Of a DNA stretch of 64,000 nt, positions 56,201 to 60,310 are shown one piece after another (within the stretch, counting starts at the first letter, position 1; each line of letters starts with the position of its first letter). The stretch is from Candidatus Parcubacteria bacterium (GTDB taxonomy: Bacteria; Patescibacteria; ABY1; BM507; UBA12075): contig PKTK01000006.1 of NCBI GenBank assembly GCA_002869165.1, positions 1 to 64,000 of the forward strand, written 5' to 3'. The notes under the pieces were generated by a model. The model searched no databases. It was not told where the DNA came from and saw only the letters and a program-made list of their open reading frames with translations. Made by a program: the position numbers and the translations under genes.

Positions 56201-56992
56201 TCCAAGTAACATTCTCAAACGAAATTCCTGATCTGTGGCAGTGACTGTAGAAGTTGCATTCGAGTCAGCCAAAACTGGACCAGTAGTAGTTGCGTCTGCG
56301 TTTTCATACCACCTGTAGCCAACCTGATAAAAATCAGGGGCTACACTTATACTGATCTTGGAGGAAGTAGCGTAGTAGCCATCAACACCTGTATAGAGAA
56401 AACTGTCAGCAGAGTCCATAAGAGTAGTATCCGTGGTTATGAGATACATAAGACCTTCTAAATATGTTGATGTAACTCCACCTTGACCAACATTTACCGT
56501 ACCTGATCTACTGATACGCACATTGGATGTATCGCTCCAAGCAACCGAGCAAGTTGCAGAAACATCATCACTGTCATTGTCATAAAAACCACAAGTGCCT
56601 AAAGTAGGACTGGCGCCTGCCCAATACGACGAACCCTTAACATAAAAATGTTCCCAATATTCATCACTTGAATCATAAACTAGAGTAGTTTTACTGCCCG
56701 TACCATCATATACTACTGACTGAACACGATAGGTTTGACCCTGGTTAATATCTCCTGAACTACAAACATCTGTTTCACTGTTTACATTTGATAAAGTAGC
56801 CGAGCAGATCAAGGTACCATCATCCCAAGATAAAGTCGCATCGTCTGTGGTAGTAGCCCCTGCCCAAATCTCAAAACTATCAGTAGTCGCCCAACTAGGT
56901 TCAGGCAGAGATGCAGCCATAGCCAAATCAGCCGTGAAAAATATACCGACTAAGAGAAATAATATATAGATTGTATGTTTGGTGGAAAACAT
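38240..56992 (-). CDS. Giant secreted protein of delta-60 beta-propellers and beta-sandwich modules (6250 residues)
   Basis: A signal peptide (about 1-27, ending AMA) leads a mature protein rich in Ser, Thr, Asp and Gly. After about 330 unique residues it alternates two blocks. One is a sandwich pair with SNDIRIAIAT and HYSYSL hallmarks, present nine times. The other is a propeller array with delta-60 repeats of about 59 residues (WMIRKYDANGDLDTTWGDSD), usually seven per array, consistent with a seven-bladed propeller. There are eight arrays, one built from another repeat. No C-terminal membrane anchor or sorting signal is seen. A role in attachment to a host cell or in the cell surface layer is inferred from similar CPR surface giants. 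Confidence 0.9.
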   Translation of the reverse strand: MFSTKHTIYILFLLVGIFFTADLAMAASLPEPSWATTDSFEIWAGATTTDDATLSWDDGTLICSATLSNVNSETDVCSSGDINQGQTYRVQSVVYDGTGSKTTLVYDSSDEYWEHFYVKGSSYWAGASPTLGTCGFYDNDSDDVSATCSVAWSDTSNVRISRSGTVNVGQGGVTSTYLEGLMYLITTDTTLMDSADSFLYTGVDGYYATSSKISISVAPDFYQVGYRWYENADATTTGPVLADSNATSTVTATDQEFRLRMLLGNYGGYAETSTVAMKLQYAPLSGSCADSSYTDITTATPISFYNNSSVSDGTTSITASSTDPTYGSDTVMMQTYEEANNFSNDKYSLDNSKIGLWDFSLLNESMSADTTYCLRAINSSGSDLTSYVYYPSVKFIPPFYSSSDMVYESGQANTMINTMVITAVNDSEITANNDIRIVIDSDSVDMKWDTTDYTAIIGGNASSLVSATVSYESDYILVIDVTSDFSTEDRITVSGLTLKDFSAANLATPAFSTYLDGSSDSVANYTDTANVTIYGTLTLENHPLGPITNKWASETSTTTIHYSYSLVTEGDESMLLGNSTFSLSAISGVTASDITDAAIYYDLDGDGQKDSEGGLFDLYSGDYYDVAMFGDYNYTLINYVYKRDRNFALDETWGNSGSVNVGGNSFSKIVFDSDGSFFVNYHSTEDFVVKKYDANGDLDTTWGNNGIVTYDSGAAEYAYALTIDANGGIYVGGHCLLNDSDGDWMILKYDANGDLDTTWGDSDSGRILTGTNYIENLYDLDIDSSGSLYVTGYYDSSDVRVEKYDSNGDIVTTWGSSGAVTYTPSVINLLYNFPDATISSSSELYFVLDDDSDWMIRKYDSSGSLDTSWGTSTGGYIHENTIYTEWPTSIIVNDDGSIYVSGYYYLSGTKSMIRKYDKNGDLDTTWGTNGYTACGNTVSPGYYNLGFTIDRYGLLYLAQTSYLCSFLGNAKVSTGEVDITGNSGTITFDPYYLMSTTSETSFLLDMSVSGIADGDRMTIDFDGIDSITGLTSEYAINLTGNASYTTHAKGAGMSSASNQSFAFGQATTSVSAITITDFSGAITASNDIRIAIATTAVSMLWDTTDTVANISGAQSSKASAIVSYEDNASVLVIDITSDFAINDSITISGVSFVNFTEAVSATSALELHIDGGVDSSPASIDDKTVAIYGTLTLANSSQGVTLNKWPGETSTSTVHYSYSLLAEGETISLGETIFNLSSVSGIVSSDITDAILFFDTDENGEFSDGILDSWGDSESGIITVSNSAGDDYAQAITMDSDNNIYVAGYYYNTTNADTDWMIRKYDANGDLDTTWGDSDTGIIIVSNDNGSDGAFAITLDSSNAIYVAGNYYNASNADLDWMIRKYDANGDLDTTWGDSDSGIVTVSSNDGSDFAYTITIDSSNSIYIAGGYYDSGNADYDWMIRKYNANGDLDTTWGDSDSGIIVVVNDEGIITNNEVVYGITIDSSNAIYVTGYGVGLTRKYDANGDLDTTWGDSDTGIVSVSCYAITIDSSNSIYIAENNADWIINKYDANGDLDTTWGDSDSGTITVSNSGTDLNKAITIDSSNAIYVAGYYYVSSSDDDWMIRKYDSSGDIDTSWGDSNSGIVSVSNNAGDDSALAITIDSNKAIYLAGYYYVSSTDDWMIRKYTPETISTGVVSINDTSGTIIFSDASHVIGTTSGDYYVDLTVSNIENGDTMTIDLGSIVATGTVSDYAISYVGDASSTTHAKGTTISSASDQVFAVGQATTSISAITITDFVGGNITASNDIRIAIATSAVGMLWDTTDTTATISGDQLAKVSSSVTYDGDGSVLVINVTSDFDAFDAITISGLSFVGFTEAASSTGLLELHIDGGVDSSSASTDDKLLTVYGALTLQNASTGVTPNKWPGETSTSTIHYSYSLLAEGETMSLGETVFNLSNVNGVVTSDISDVKLYVDYNKDGLLDYTILDSNWGDSDSGIITASSSASDDSANAIIVDSNNAIYVAGYYYDSSNADNDWMIRKYDSSGDLDTTWGNSDSGIITVSNNNGADKAYAITTDSNNAIYVAGGYYVSNSDWMIRKYDANGDLDTTWGDSDSGVIIYDTLGEIYDITSDSNNAIYVVGYKSNSTMDWMIRKYDANGDLDTTWGDSDTGVISVVNNDGVDLASAITIDSNNAIYVAGGYYNLTNTDRDWMIRKYDSSGDLDITWGDSDTGIVTVSSDAGGDEIYGITIDSNNAIYTAGYYYSATNADYDWMIRKYDSSGDLDTTWGDSDTGIIIASSTAGHDYAYDITIDSSNAIYVAGYYYDSSNADKDWMIRKYDANGDLDTTWGESDTGIVTVSSAAGDDSIQAIVIDSNNTIYVAGYYYDSSNANQDWMIRKYSSELVANGAVSISNDSGTINLATSSNYYMYATSTDFYLELTASNIADGVRMTIDFTSVEATGAVSAYPITLTGDASSTTHAKGTTISSASNQVFEVGQATTSMSAITITDYAGAITVSNDIRIAIATDTVGMLWDTTQDTATISGDQSSKVSTSVTYDGGGSVLLINVSSDFEMEDTITISGLSFTSFTEAASSTGLLELHIDGGVDSSPASTDDKVITLYGALTLQNNSAGPITNKWPGETSTSTIHYSYSTVAEAEPVNFGETIFNLSGVSGVVTSDVTVAQLYIDYNNNGEIEGSLLSQDWGDSDSGVITYSNDAGDDAARAVVLDSKGSVYVAGYSGYNWVIRKFNTYGDLDIGWGDDDSGIITASSAGYARSMVIDSSNNIYVFGQISPGVSRDWMIRKYDSNGDLDTTWGDSDSGIISFINSGVDDPYAIAIDSDNAIYAAGNYDCGSGYCWMVRKYDANGDLDTTWGDSDSGIVTSEGGGYDTNYAQDITIDSSNAIYVAGAYYNSDNLSDDWMIRKYDVNGDLDTTWGDSDTGIITVENVNTNRTDSIYSITIDSSNDIYAAGYYFSSPSSYNMIRKYNSSGDLYTTWGDSDSGIVTSESGLFYNYALNLDPDGSIYVAGFYSQDIAIFKYDSSGNLDTTWGDSNSGMVSFDSGGIDWAYDLALNSGSLYIAGSYYNSSNDDQDWMIRKYNQELAIDGQVDISGNSGTITFATSTSYGNYSSNSTNFILNLTASNIDNGDRMTIDFGSAEATGLLSGYPITLTGDASSTTHAKGVTISSASDQAFAIYQATTTISAITVADYLGGSITASNDIRIAIATTSVPMLWDTTDTTATISGDQSSKVSATVSYEMNGEVLVIDVTSDFAIGDNIIISGLSFADFTEVATSTDVLQLHIDGGVDSSPVDTDDKVVTIHGSLVLANHSDGPILNQWPGETSVDTIHYSYSLVAEGEIMTLGETVFSLSDIRGVVADDITDAMVFVDYNDNNRLNNGIPASWGDSNSGIVAISNNDGDDFSNAITIDSNNAIYVAGEYENSTNSDTDWMIRKYDANGDLDTTWGDSDSGIIVISSDTGDDHAYAITIDSSNAIYVAGYFNDSTLDWMIRKYDANGDLDTTWGDSDTGIITVNGSGIDMAHAIAIDSSNAIYVAGEYYNSSNSSRDWMIRKYDANGDLDTTWGDSDTGIVMVNNGDGNEAIYAITIDSSNAIFVAGDYYSLTNTATDWMIRKYDANGDLDTTWGDSDTGIITVSNDIAWDQVNAIAIDSSNAIYVAGGYSPISTPPGWMIRKYDANGDLDTTWGDSDTGIIKVFHDDLNYDEANDITIDSSNAIYVTGHYKNTNNNDLDWMIRKYDANGDLDTTWGDYNSGIVAISNNDGDDELNAITIDSSNAIYVAGEYENSTNSDTDWMIRKYIPELIIDGGEVSINGSSGSITFSNPVDFDINSTSEDFYLDFAVSNIADGDKMIIDLTSVEAIGQDSNYTISYTGDASSTTHAKGVTISSAADQTFEVGQATTSISAITITDYVGSITASNDIRIAIATSAVGMLWNTADTTATISGNQSSKVSTSVTYDGSGSVLVVDVTSNFEVGDTITISGLSFIDFTKVASSTGILELYVGGLMVDTDDKLITVYGTLDLENHVLGPVENKWLGETSTTTVHYSYSLVSEGESMTLGETVFSLSEVRGVVTDDITNVQLYIDTYDDGKRNTNTTDWTRISYSAGIVTWPGTALIHRITSMANINNTLYIGTFNPDEAEVYRYDGGKSWTKISQETAGTISLGGTSGIDSVWSMANVDDVLYIGTYESGAAEVYRYDGDTNWTLVSSSIPGVITSGGTSDIDYIGSMISIDGTLYIGTSKLADAEVYRYDGGTTWSKVSQEIAGTISSDGSSSINTIESMANVNGILYIGTAKVNFAEVYRYEGDTTWTLVSSSTPGTISLGGTNSISSIGSMISVNNTLYIGTTGGAEVYRYDGDTTWTLVSSSTPGIISSGVTNEVDDIICMANVNNTLYAGTQKTAGGEVYRYDFEYQVTQEANVVISSDTGTITFATSSIYYILATTTNFILQLDAANIANGDKMTIDFSSIVAAGTISAYPIAITGDASSTTHAKGISISSAANQTFEYNQATTSISAITITDYVGSITASNDIRIAIATSAVGMLWNTTDTTATISGNQSSKVDTSVTYDGSGSVMVVDVTSNFTSGDTITISGLSFVDFTEAASSTGLLELHIDGGVDSSPVSTDNKHITVYGLLTMANASTGVTSNKWPGETSTTTIHYSYSLLAEGEDITLGETVFNLSGINGVVTGDVSDVTMFVDRDGDGEFNPFWLYPEWGDSDTGAVIIESDDGGDVVNDIAIDSSNAIYAVGNYYSTTYSDNDWMIRKYDANGDLDTTWGDSDTGIITVSNDGTDNVQAIAIDSSNAIYVAGNYYSSVNTDFDWMIRKYDANGDLDTTWGDSDSGIITVSNNDGNDTIQGIAKDSSNAIYVAGYSYLSSSSYYNWRIRKYDANGDLDTTWGDSNTGIITYTSTDGSDYLNDITIDSSNAIYVGGKLWDSVNLYSRWMIIKYNSDGDLDTTWGDSDSGIIVVNVFGSNTLYSVKVDSSNAIYVGGNAYNSAIGHWEWMIKKYDANGDFDTTWGDSDTGSTTVSNDSSNVNCYDLALDSDNNMFAVGNYSGDWMISKYDSSGDLDTTWGGSNTGYIIVSAGSSPGDIAIGSNDVIYVGGSYYNTTNEDSDWMIRAYNVVTEQEDIEGEVSITGSSGTISFATSTTYNLYATSTDIYLTFTASNIDNGDKMIIDFLSTEVTGVASMYPITLTGDASSTTHAKGTTISSASDQVFAVGQATTSISAITIADYAGIITSSNDIRIAIATSAVGMLWDTTDTTAIIGGGQASKVSTTVSYDGAGSVLVIDVTSDFETLDSFTISGLSFVDFTEVATSTGMLELHIDGGVDSNPVDTDEKTITVYGAINLGNASGGSISNKWPGETSTSTVHYSYSLVTEGEVVNLGNTTFNLSDIVGVETSDITDVQLYIDYNGNSIADGVSVSSGWGDTDTGIISVSSNDGYDYARAMSVDLSNAIYVAGDYYDSTNTDNDWMIRKYNSSGDLDTTWGSSDSGIITVSNNNGNDYARAMSIDSNNAIYVAGDYYDLTNTDQDWMIRKYDANGDLDTTWGDSNSGIITVSNNNGSDYARAIAIDSDNAIYVTGDYYNSTNSDNDWMIRKYDSGGDLDTTWGSSDSGIITVSSDINNDSAYAITVDSDKAIYVAGEYYDLIDGDYNWMIRKYDANGDLDTTWGDSDTGIITISNTGNDSIRAITTDSVNAIYVAGDYYSSVNADNDWMIRKYDANGDLDTTWGDSNSGIVAVSNNGGADYAYTISMDVFYSIYVAGVYFSSANVDDDWMIHKYDSNGDIDTSWGDSYTGTLTVSNNNDDYAHAMVIDSYNHIYVAGEYYSSTNADHDWMIRKYNGPEIVSNGQVSISGTSGTITLATSNSYIYDTPTNIYLDLTASNIEDGDRMAIDFASVSGTGLTSSYSPISYTGDASSTLHAKGVFILSASDQVFEVGQATTTISTITIEDRLGSSITAGNDIRIAIATSVAGMLWDTTDLTATIGGAQSSKVSTTVSYDGGGSVLVIDVTSDFVKDDVITISGLSFADFIKAASTSNLSLHIDGGVDGSPVDSDDKSIIIHGILTASNHSQGVISNKWSGGETFVSAVHYAYSLIGEGEKISLATTTLTLTGISGVFTSDISGAWLYLDIDGDAEIDSNPIATGTVYILDSTGVITFVSPSLYEIATTTATDFIVKLDASNLVNLSGGGEQLSRITIEGDVELEGLVQLETGFTFAGDTMSIDLNSVTGALGNDSEYSIDLSGNPSASVHIVTQ
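39480..55070 (-). repeat. Eight-fold super-repeat of propeller plus sandwich modules, about 2.1 kb per unit
   Basis: Propeller arrays lie at about 39480-40730, 41650-42890, 43780-44730, 45600-46870, 47760-48960, 49860-51110, 52000-53190 and 54080-55070. Within arrays, a segment coding for SGDLDTTWGDSD recurs with nearly identical DNA, while blade-specific parts vary. The DNA-level likeness points to recent duplication or gene conversion and makes this a region where assemblies may collapse. Confidence 0.85.
43780..44730 (-). repeat. Replaced propeller: six repeats unlike delta-60
   Basis: In the sixth array from the N-terminus the delta-60 repeats are absent. Instead there are six repeats of about 52 residues with the pattern SMANVNNTLYIGT, AEVYRYDG and TWTLVSS or SWTKISQ, similar to kelch-like or sialidase-type propeller blades. 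The surrounding sandwich modules are unchanged. Confidence 0.8.
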
Positions 56993-57148
56993 GTGAAAAT
57001 TTTGGAATTTTGGAATTTACAATTCTGGAAACAATTTTAAAATTTTGAAATTAAAATTTAAAAAATCAGCTGCTATCTTGAATAATTTGTTATTAAAACA
57101 TCATTTTTTATTCTCATTATTTTGTCATCCTGCATTCCTGTTTTTGTA

Positions 57149-57168
57149 ATTCCTGCGAAGGCAGGAAT
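57149..57168 (+). repeat. Extragenic palindrome, left of the GIY-YIG gene
   Basis: ATTCCTG-CGAAGG-CAGGAAT, followed by CCAG. The same unit occurs in reverse orientation at 57520-57539, so the nuclease gene is framed by an inverted pair. The rest of the 192-bp gap is AT-rich with no gene. Confidence 0.7.
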
Positions 57169-57184
57169 CCAGAAAAAAATATAA

Positions 57185-57508
57185 TTAAATCATATATTCG
57201 AAATAATCTTCCCAATTAGGATTTATCTCTTCTATCAATCTAAGCTTCCAATCTCTTTTCCATTTTTTTATTTGTTTCTCTCTTTTAATAGCGTTGTTAA
57301 CATATTCATGTTTCTCATAATAAACTAATTTATTTATATTATATTTTGCTGTAAAACTATTTTTATCTTCTTCTAATTTGTGCTGAAATATTCTACTAAA
57401 CAAACTATTAGTAACTCCCGTATATAATGTCCCGTTTTTCTCACTGGCTAATATGTAAACAAAAAACTCATACTCTTTTTTGGGTTTTAGTTCATTGACA
57501 CGGTTCAT
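57185..57508 (-). CDS. Small GIY-YIG endonuclease (UPF0213/YhbQ-like)
   Basis: This 107-residue single-domain nuclease has the YIG-type motif split as FVYILASE, then LYTGVTNSLFSRIFQHK (catalytic Arg), with KLVYYEKHEY and KREKQIKKWKRDWK. An upstream frame extension to 57658 only translates a palindromic repeat (SFLRRQESRK), so the ATG at 57508 is chosen. Members of this group are often scattered beside extragenic palindromes, and the biological role is unclear. Confidence 0.88.
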   Translation of the reverse strand: MNRVNELKPKKEYEFFVYILASEKNGTLYTGVTNSLFSRIFQHKLEEDKNSFTAKYNINKLVYYEKHEYVNNAIKREKQIKKWKRDWKLRLIEEINPNWEDYFEYMI

Positions 57509-57519
57509 ATATTTTCTAG

Positions 57520-57539
57520 ATTCCTGCCTTCGCAGGAAT
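57520..57539 (-). repeat. Extragenic palindrome, right of the GIY-YIG gene
   Basis: This is the reverse complement of the unit at 57149-57168, including the adjoining CTAG/CCAG side. It lies 11 bp before the GIY-YIG start codon. Confidence 0.7.
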
Positions 57540-57690
57540 GACAATGGAATAACAAATAGCAAGATAACCCCAGAAAAAAGTGGATCGCAAAGCAAGACAG
57601 GGTGTATCACGAATGAGAGATAGTCCTCTGGAGAAGAAACTACCCTGAGATATGACAAAGAAAAATTTCCATTTTTAAATTTTAAATTTA

Positions 57691-59172
57691 TTAAATTGCA
57701 AACATTGCTTCATATCCAAGCACTTCTTTTGTTGCGCTTAAGAATCCATCTAATCTTTCTGAAGATAAACGGTCTAAGGGATTTTTATCGTCAGTGATCA
57801 ATACTGCTTGATCAGTGGAAATGGATATTTCTTTGTGCCTAAAGGAAAAATCAGGAACGAAATCGTCATTGTCGGTTGCGTAGGCTAATATATTAGCAAA
57901 GCCGTCTTGGGTGGAACTAAAATAAATATTTTTAAAAACCGAATTCATGGTCATAGCTAGAGACTGAAGCAAGGCGCTATCTTTTTCACCCAAAATATTA
58001 CAAAAAACCAAAGCATTATCATTTAATCTTGTCTTTAAAAGCTCTAAAGCCTCTTTGGTATGCGTATGATACGGAATCACGCTTGAATGATACAAATCAA
58101 TATAGACAACATCATATTTTTTGTCTGTCTGGCGCAAAAATTGCCTAGCATCAGCAATATACATCTCATCATTATCATCCAAATTATAATCAAAATAATC
58201 CTTGCTCAGTTCTATCATCTTGGGGTCAAGCTCAACATAATCTATGGCAAACTTCTCGGAAAACACTTCCCCTACCATGCCTACACCATAACCAAGCACC
58301 AATATTTTGGCATCATCTGACATATCAACAAGTTGTTTATTGATCTGTAGAGCTTCATAGGCAAAACTCTGGTTTTCCAATCTAGAAAAAACTGACTGAG
58401 CCGAACCGTCCATTAGCAACATATCCACATTCTGCATCTGAGCAACTTTCAAATCAGCGTAAAAACTAGGTTCAGAATGGATAATGGTGACTTTATTTTC
58501 ACTATTTATGTTAAATATTGGCAAAAAATACACTAGTAACAAAGCTAAAGCAAAAAAAACGAGTAAAGACCATTTTGTTTTTTCTAATATTAGACCAATA
58601 ATAGCCAAAATTCCCAATATTAAATTACTTACCAAAAGTACTAATGCTAGCGAATAATTTGGAATTAACATAAAACCAGCAAGTAAAGCTCCAAAAAGTG
58701 AACCTAGAGTAGAAATAGCAAAAATATTACCTGAAATTGATCCAGATTTATCGATTTTTAATGAAAAAAGTCTTATGAGTATTGGCCCGCTCATGCTATA
58801 AAAGACCAAAGGTAAGGCAAATATTAATATTGAAGCCACTAAAGGACCCCATTTGAAACCGAAATTATCAGAAAAAACAAGCAAATACCGATTAATTTTC
58901 AATAAAAATATGGCTAATGTTGAAGCAGAGGCAATAATTCCGTACCAAAGCTGAAAACTCTTATACTTATCCCCAACTACTCCACCAAAATAATATCCAA
59001 GAGTTAAAAAGCCTAAAGTTACAGTAATAAGGGATGACCAAACATAGATTGTAGAACCAAAAAAAGGAGCCAAAAGTCTAGCTCCTCCTATTTCCATAAT
59101 TAGAACCACCGCACCAACCAAAAAAAGAGTTAAATATTGATAAAATTTCTCAAATTTCATGTGTATCACCAT
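57691..59172 (-). CDS. Membrane protein with C-terminal spermidine-synthase-like domain
   Basis: In this 493-residue protein, the first 210 residues hold about seven membrane segments; residues about 225-480 form a SAM-type methyltransferase fold like spermidine synthase (ILVLGYGVGMVGE, DYVELDPKMIEL, IADARQFLRQT, YDVVYIDLYHSS). Fused membrane-SpeE proteins are common in bacteria, but their product is mostly unproven; aminopropyl transfer is the family activity. Gene start at an ATG; a second in-frame Met lies 4 residues later. Confidence 0.85.
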   Translation of the reverse strand: MVIHMKFEKFYQYLTLFLVGAVVLIMEIGGARLLAPFFGSTIYVWSSLITVTLGFLTLGYYFGGVVGDKYKSFQLWYGIIASASTLAIFLLKINRYLLVFSDNFGFKWGPLVASILIFALPLVFYSMSGPILIRLFSLKIDKSGSISGNIFAISTLGSLFGALLAGFMLIPNYSLALVLLVSNLILGILAIIGLILEKTKWSLLVFFALALLLVYFLPIFNINSENKVTIIHSEPSFYADLKVAQMQNVDMLLMDGSAQSVFSRLENQSFAYEALQINKQLVDMSDDAKILVLGYGVGMVGEVFSEKFAIDYVELDPKMIELSKDYFDYNLDDNDEMYIADARQFLRQTDKKYDVVYIDLYHSSVIPYHTHTKEALELLKTRLNDNALVFCNILGEKDSALLQSLAMTMNSVFKNIYFSSTQDGFANILAYATDNDDFVPDFSFRHKEISISTDQAVLITDDKNPLDRLSSERLDGFLSATKEVLGYEAMFAI

Positions 59173-59182
59173 TCTTAAATGC

Positions 59183-59569
59183 TTATTTCCTAGTTCCTAC
59201 ACATTTTCTATTTTCACATTTTATTTCGCTAGCCTTAAGGGCTCCACTACACTGTTCCTCACAAGTATCTCCACAAGACTCCACAAACCTAGCCTCAAGC
59301 TGCACCAAAGCTGTCATATCAGCGTTTTTATTTATTAAATTATTACAGCCATAAACACAAGAATTAAGTAACACACAATCATTAGCGGTTTTGCAGTACC
59401 TCAGATCCTCAATCTCTGAATTAATTTCCGCCCTAATCTCCTCACAAGAAACAAGCTCAGAAAAATCTTCATTCTTATTATCTCTTAAAATAAAGAAATA
59501 AAATATAAATATTAGTAAAAAAACTAATAAAAAAACCAAAATAATAATGTTTTTGTTACTTTTAAACAT
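59183..59569 (-). CDS. Membrane-anchored cysteine-rich small protein
   Basis: This 128-residue protein has a single membrane segment (about 8-28) and an exported domain with ten cysteines (for example CEEIRAE, CKTANDCVLLNSCVYGC, CGDTCEEQC), probably disulphide-bonded. It ends 10 bp before the start of the spermidine-synthase-like gene, so it probably leads that operon. Not recognised further. Confidence 0.75.
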   Translation of the reverse strand: MFKSNKNIIILVFLLVFLLIFIFYFFILRDNKNEDFSELVSCEEIRAEINSEIEDLRYCKTANDCVLLNSCVYGCNNLINKNADMTALVQLEARFVESCGDTCEEQCSGALKASEIKCENRKCVGTRK

Positions 59570-60310
59570 TGTGTTAAATTTAATTATAATCTTAATGTTA
59601 TTATAACACTTTTAGGTATTTTTTAACAAGGATTTTTTTGTGAATAACATAGCTAATAAATTCTACATAAAAATTTGATTTCTTTTGGAATTATATAAAT
59701 TAAAAAATTAGAAAATTATTTCTAGTAATAAAAAACTCCCTTATAGAGAGATTTTTTATTCCCTTCTCGAGAAGAGTGGATGCGGAACGGAGTGAAGCAG
59801 ACGGGGTGTGTTTTGTTTCCAACGTCTTTTACACCCCTTCTTATTCTCATCGGATACTACTTAATAATTTCAAAGGCCAGACCTCTAGTATTAGAGGCCT
59901 GGCCTCTGAAATTGTGGTTACCCAAGCATAATGAAATAGCGCCTGTTAGGAGCCTGACCTCAACACCCCAAGGGTCAGGCTCCTTTTACAGATCGCTTAT
60001 TTCTATTTTTGTTTTTTGTAAATTTTTGCTGTGATTTTCACAGCTTCTAGATAATTTTTTTAAATTATCTAGAAGCTGGGAAAATTGTCCTTTTTTATTA
60101 AGAAAAGCGCCAAAAGATTATGCTGCACTTCTTGTTAATGATCTTTGATATTCTTCACTTCTTCCACTCTATTTAGACCTCTGACGTCCCCAGGACGTCT
60201 GAGGTCTCTCGTTCGTAAAATCCTATGCTTTTCTTCGTGTCATCCTGAACGCTAGTGAAGGATCTCGGGATCCTTCGCCTGCGCTCAGGATGACACTTTA
60301 TGTTTAACTA
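59570..60310. repeat. Intergenic hairpin cluster (741 bp without a gene)
   Basis: Five strong palindromes occur in a row: 59866-59913 (about 24 bp paired, loop GTAT), 59948-59984 (AGGAGCCTGACC arms, then TTTT on the plus strand), 60041-60078 (17-bp perfect stem, loop of four T), 60175-60207 (14 bp with one mismatch) and 60237-60296 (12-bp outer and 8-bp inner stems, the common GTGTCATCCTGA type). No convincing coding region is seen. Confidence 0.75.

Noticed and set aside
57509..57658. N-terminal extension of the GIY-YIG protein
   Set aside because: It translates an extragenic palindrome (giving SFLRRQESR) and lacks family similarity; the ATG at 57508 starts the domain.
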